In this document: piece after piece, positions 61,102 through 64,000 of the stretch
Layout of the letters: every line of letters begins with the position of its first letter
Numbering within the stretch: the stretch's first letter is position 1
Assembly: GCA_963738135.1 (NCBI GenBank)
Contig: CAVTVK010000004.1
Location: forward strand, 62,001-126,000
Length of the DNA: 64,000 bases
Direction: 5' to 3'
DNA from: Bog-473 sp963738135
GTDB lineage: Bacteria > Actinomycetota > Acidimicrobiia > Acidimicrobiales > RAAP-2
Position numbers and translations under genes: made by a program
Notes under the pieces: generated by a model
Seen by the model: only the letters and a program-made list of their open reading frames with translations
The model's database searches: none
What the model was told of the DNA's origin: nothing

Positions 61102-62307
61102 GTGAACCTGCAGCGGTTCGGACCGATTGACTTCGATTGGTTCCACCAAGAAGAACTCCCCTCGCTCGTCAAAGGCCGAGGAGCGATCTTCTCCGACAGC
61201 GATGCCGACGCTGTCCGTCCACTCGGGTTTCAGCTGACCGATGGGAGGGCCTACACCTACGTGCCCGAAGGACGGTCGTTCTCCGTCCAGCCCGGCACGG
61301 ACAACGCGCAGACCGTGGTCGAACTCTCGCCCGATGCCTGGTGCGCCTTCGTCTGGGAGCTCAAGACCTGCTTCGCCCTGCTCTACGCCGAGCAGCTCAC
61401 TGTCCTGCAGGGCAACTTCGGGCAGGTGGCGCGCTGGGAGCCCCCGCTGCGCGTCGCCTTCAGCGGGCAGGTCTTGTTCGACCTCGCATCGCCCGTCCCG
61501 CATCGAGGACGATGCGGGACGCGCCCTCGATCCCACCCGGAGCTTTCGCCTCGACGACCCCGTTGCGGACGTCCGGGACTTCCTGCACCGAGTCGGCTTC
61601 GTGCATCTCCGTGGCGTCCTCGACGCCGCCGAGATCGGCTCGCTCACCGCCGACGTCGCGGTGGCGGTCGACCGGGCGAGACCCGACGACCGGAAGTCGT
61701 GGTGGACGACCGTCGACGGGCGCGAGGTGTGCAACCGGGTCAACTACCTCAACGAGGGATCTGACCGGATCGCCGCCCTGGGTGCCGACCCCCGCTTCGT
61801 CGCGCATCGCCGCCCTTGGTGGGGAGGATCTACGCGACGCCTGCGATCGCCTCGACGGCAACGGTGTCGTCATCAAGGTGCCGGGGTCTTCCGGCGGACT
61901 GGCCGACCTGCCCTGGCATCGCGATTGCGGCATGGGCGGCCACCCCGTCAAGTGCCCCATGCTCAACGTCGGGATCCAGCTCGATGCCGCCACGGCAGAG
62001 ACCGGACAGCTCCAGATGATCCCGGGCTCGCACCGGGGCACATCCCGGCTCCCGAGCGCCGCGTGAAGCCGAGGAGCATGCCGTCGTGGCGCTCACCACC
62101 GAGCCCGGCGACGTCACCGTGCACTTCGGCCACACGCTGCACGCCGCGCCGCCGCCCGAGGACCCGCACGCCGACGGCCGCCGGGCGCTCTACCTCTCGT
62201 TCGTGCCGCCACTGACCTTCGAGATGGTCGGCCCCGGGCAGGGATACAACGACGTGCTCTTCACCAAGAACGAGGGGCGAGTGCAGCACGTCGACCAGTT
62301 CAACTAG
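61102..62307 (+). CDS. Phytanoyl-CoA dioxygenase family oxygenase (frameshifted)
   Basis: About 400 residues. Fe(II)/2-oxoglutarate-dependent jelly-roll oxygenase. N-terminal extension: LQRFGPIDFDWFHQEELPSL, AQTVVELSPDAWCAFVWELK. The catalytic core begins after a change near 61490 (DFLHRVGFVHLRGVLDAAEI) with further changes near 61800 and 62055. Iron ligands: LPWHRDCGMGGHP (H-x-D) and the distal His in VTVHFGHTLHAAPPP; the 2-oxoglutarate Arg lies in DGRRALYLSFVPP. GTG 61102 is supported by the start of conservation. It might hydroxylate a lipid acyl-CoA or secondary metabolite; not specified by sequence. Confidence 0.75.
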
Positions 62308-62424
62308 TCGAGACGCCCGACGAAGGAGAGGTCCGACCGGTACTGTCGCTACGCCGAGGTCGTCGACCGGCCGGGGCACGCTACGGTGCGAGCGTCGAGC
62401 AAAGACGGCGATCGGAGAGCAGGA

Positions 62425-62871
62425 ATGACCTCGAAGTCAGATTTCACGACTGAGGAGTGGCAGCTGATCCTCGAAGCACCCCCGAGCGCGGGGCTGATCG
62501 TGGTCACCGCTCAGCGAGGTGGATCGTTCCGCGAGACCGTCGCCATGGCCAAGGCCTACGTGGAGGCCCGCCAGCAGCACGGCAAGAGCGAGCTCCTCGA
62601 CGCCATCGTCGCGGCAAAGCCCGAGCGGGACCACACGCACTACCACTCCCCCGAGGAGCTCAAGGAGCACGCCTGCAGCACCTGCGTGACGCCGTGGCGC
62701 TGCTGGGGACCAAGTCGACCCCGGAAGAGGTCGGACGAATATCGCCGCTTCATCGTCACGCTGTCGCAGCGAGTCGCGGCCGCCCACCGGGAGCACGGTC
62801 AGGATGTGAGCGAAGCCGAGCAGGCCGCAATCGACGAGATCGCGGCGGCACTCGGCGCGCCTGCCGCCTAG
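62425..62871 (+). CDS. Conserved hypothetical helical protein (frameshifted)
   Basis: 148 residues, mostly helical, no recognised domain. MTSKSDFTTEEWQLILEAPP, SAGLIVVTAQRGGSFRETVA, MAKAYVEARQQHGKSELLDA, ERDHTHYHSPEELKEH; then in a second frame LQHLRDAVALLGTKSTPEEV; then back in the first frame YRRFIVTLSQRVAAAHREHG and EAEQAAIDEIAAALG. Two compensating frame changes fall between about 62665 and 62735. I have seen proteins of this style in actinobacteria but cannot assign a role. Its stop shares a CTAG with the convergent NTF2-like gene. Confidence 0.65.
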   Translation: MTSKSDFTTEEWQLILEAPPSAGLIVVTAQRGGSFRETVAMAKAYVEARQQHGKSELLDAIVAAKPERDHTHYHSPEELKEHACSTCVTPWRCWGPSRPRKRSDEYRRFIVTLSQRVAAAHREHGQDVSEAEQAAIDEIAAALGAPAA

Positions 62872-63279
62872 GACTCGGGACCGGTGAGGTCCATCCGCAG
62901 GCGGGTCAGGGTCGAGGACGCGATGCGCCACTCCCCCTCGACCAGCGCATAGGTCTCGTGATAGTGGCCGTCGCCCTGCATGCGGGTGCCGTCCGGCCAC
63001 ACGATGTCGTCGTGCAGCGCCCAGATACCAGTGGCCGTCGTAGCTGAGGTGAGCGGTGATCTCGGGCATGTGGCCCTGGTGCACGGTGACGGCATCGGCC
63101 AGCGTCTGCTGCAGGAACTCCAAGAACTCGTCCGCGCCGCTGACCACGCCACCGCCCGACGCCGTCGTATCCATGACGACATCGTCGGCGAAGACCCGGC
63201 GCATGCCGGCCCAGTCCTTGGTGTCCATCGTCCGGAAGTAGCGGGCCTTCAGCTGCTTGATCGCCTCGATGTCATCCAC
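62868..63279 (-). CDS. NTF2/SnoaL-like protein (frameshifted)
   Basis: About 137 residues. DDIEAIKQLKARYFRTMDTK, DWAGMRRVFADDVVMDTTAS and SGADEFLEFLQQTLADAVTV form the helical half with the family's typical DDVVMD strand; after a change near 63025 come WALHDDIVWPDGTRMQGDGH, YHETYALVEGEWRIASSTLT and RLRMDLTG. This is a SnoaL_4-type NTF2 fold, as in bile-acid dehydratase-like proteins. The start is GTG 63279, 20 bp after the VOC gene's stop on the same strand. Reaction unknown. Confidence 0.72.
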
Positions 63280-63299
63280 CGGTGGTTTCGCCGATCCGC

Positions 63300-63765
63300 T
63301 CAGGAGAACCGCGCCGCCCTGGTGCCCGGCGGGTTGAACGTGCCCGGAACCGCGTCGGGGTTCTCGACGCAGCACCTCGCACTCGAGGCCGTCGGGATCC
63401 CGGAAGAACAGGCTGAGCATCGGCCCGAAGTCGGTGACGAAGTCGTCCGCCGCGCCGCGGGCCACGAGCCGCCGGCGGATCTCCTCGAAGTCGGGCAGGG
63501 ATGCCGCCTGCAGGGCGAGATGGTCGAGGCGGCCCCGCCCGAACATCGGCACCTGACGGTCGGCCTCGGTGTTCCCCTCCATCTGGAAGACGTTGAGCTC
63601 GGCCCAGTCGCCGATCTTGATGATGGAGAGGCGCGGGCCGTCGCTGCCGGGGGGCTCGGCTCCGTCCCGGAGGATCTCGGCGTCGAAGACGTCCGTGTAG
63701 AAGTCGTTCAGGCGAGAGGCGTCGTTGGTGATGACGGCGACATGGTTCAGGCCCTTCAGCAGCAT
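63300..63765 (-). CDS. VOC family metalloprotein (glyoxalase/dioxygenase-like), frameshifted
   Basis: About 155 residues with the beta-alpha-beta-beta-beta vicinal-oxygen-chelate modules. MLLKGLNHVAVITNDASRLN starts the fold with metal-ligand His 8; DFYTDVFDAEILRDG, GRGRLDHLALQAASLPDFEE (second His) and FFRDPDGLECEVLR (Glu ligand) follow. After a change in the CCCC near 63362 the tail reads ENPDAVPGTFNPPGTRAARF before TGA. Members include glyoxalase I, dioxygenases and resistance proteins; function not assigned. Upstream gene of the NTF2-like protein, probably one operon. Confidence 0.78.
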
Positions 63766-63789
63766 GGTGTCTCGCTCCTCAATGAATGG

Positions 63790-64000
63790 TCAGCCGACGA
63801 TCTCGCTCGTCTGCAGCACGGGCGCGATGGTCGTGTAGTTGGCGACGTCGGCGAGGACGTCCGCCGTGCCCTCTGCCGCCATGGCCTGGTGGAGGGCGTC
63901 GAGGGACTCGAAGGTCACGTGCACGGCGGCCACATACGGGCCGTCGACACCCTTGTCGATCTCGGCGCTCACGGGTGACCATGTGCGCACGACGAGCGGG
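63790..64000 (-). CDS. EthD-like dimeric alpha/beta-barrel protein, partial
   Basis: The C-terminal ~66 residues of a gene running off the window: VRTWSPVSAEIDKGVDGPYV, AAVHVTFESLDALHQAMAAE and DVLADVANYTTIAPVLQTSE. The strand-helix pattern AAVHVTFESLDAL matches the EthD family of small ferredoxin-like proteins, often seen beside P450 systems. The N-terminus is missing, so neither length nor start is known. Same strand as the VOC and NTF2-like genes, 24 bp upstream. Confidence 0.6.
   Translation of the reverse strand, partial: PLVVRTWSPVSAEIDKGVDGPYVAAVHVTFESLDALHQAMAAEGTADVLADVANYTTIAPVLQTSEIVG

Overview
The window is about 64 kb of very GC-rich DNA packed with short, mostly single-strand-switching operons. 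It looks like a free-living high-GC actinobacterium, most likely of the class Acidimicrobiia. This rests on the five-fold repeated secreted protein of the 'GYWLV..DGGVFAFG..FYGS' type (6720-7890), which I associate with that class, and on F420/LLM-type oxidoreductases, a ParD-like/zeta toxin module, DUF1707, DUF2505, DUF3052 and DUF6458 proteins, and lipid or steroid-type CoA catabolism genes. No rRNA, tRNA, CRISPR array, insertion sequence or prophage was recognised.

Layout. 1-5.5 kb: a broken acetyltransferase, an MTHFR-like enzyme, two HAD phosphatases, glutathione peroxidase, a quinone reductase and a second GNAT protein. 5.5-9 kb: a TetR regulator divergent from a SnoaL-like protein, the repeat protein, and an unknown secreted protein. 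9-14.7 kb: thiolase plus DUF35 partner, SnoaL, LLM oxidoreductase, an FMN 2-hydroxyacid oxidase and an acyl-CoA ligase. 14.7-15.7 kb: ParD-like antitoxin plus zeta toxin, with two perfect palindromes in front. 15.7-25.4 kb: housekeeping and miscellaneous genes (lepB, thioesterase, methyltransferase, AlkX/YcaQ-like glycosylase, acetolactate synthase-like enzyme, ODP-type metallohydrolase). 25.5-30.1 kb: a tightly overlapping CoA-catabolism operon with two acyl-CoA dehydrogenases, two MaoC-type proteins and a CaiB-type transferase. 30.1-31.8 kb: a gene-poor segment with a ribbon-helix-helix-like protein and many GTTWAC sites. 31.8-34.2 kb: tandem class III cyclases. 34.3-36.9 kb: an HMG-CoA-synthase-like/DUF35 fusion and its thiolase. 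36.9-45.4 kb: ferredoxin reductase, alanine dehydrogenase and a putrescine-degradation set with an Lrp/AsnC regulator. 45.4-49.4 kb: cytosine/purine salvage (permease, phosphoribosyltransferase, deaminase, upp), whose permease has a long structured leader. 49.4-64 kb: Rieske oxygenase, SDRs, GH15 hydrolase, GMC oxidoreductase, NDH-2, a phytanoyl-CoA dioxygenase and small metabolic enzymes.

How the parts work together. The operons at 25.5-30.1 kb and 34.3-36.9 kb carry the same 17-bp inverted repeat, TCTGACGA-NN-CGTCAGA, just upstream of their first gene. They therefore look like one regulon for degrading a bulky CoA-activated substrate (sterol side chain, isoprenoid or similar). The putrescine set makes alanine from pyruvate, and the adjacent alanine dehydrogenase can return it to pyruvate. 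Permease, deaminase and upp form a cytosine-to-UMP route.

A major caveat is that more than 20 genes are split by one-base frame changes, many in G/C homopolymers. The breaks are unevenly spread: almost none between 17 and 30 kb, dense at 0-1 kb, 31.8-35.7 kb, 41.6-45.3 kb and 61-63 kb. I treat most as consensus errors and give the spliced gene, noting each break.
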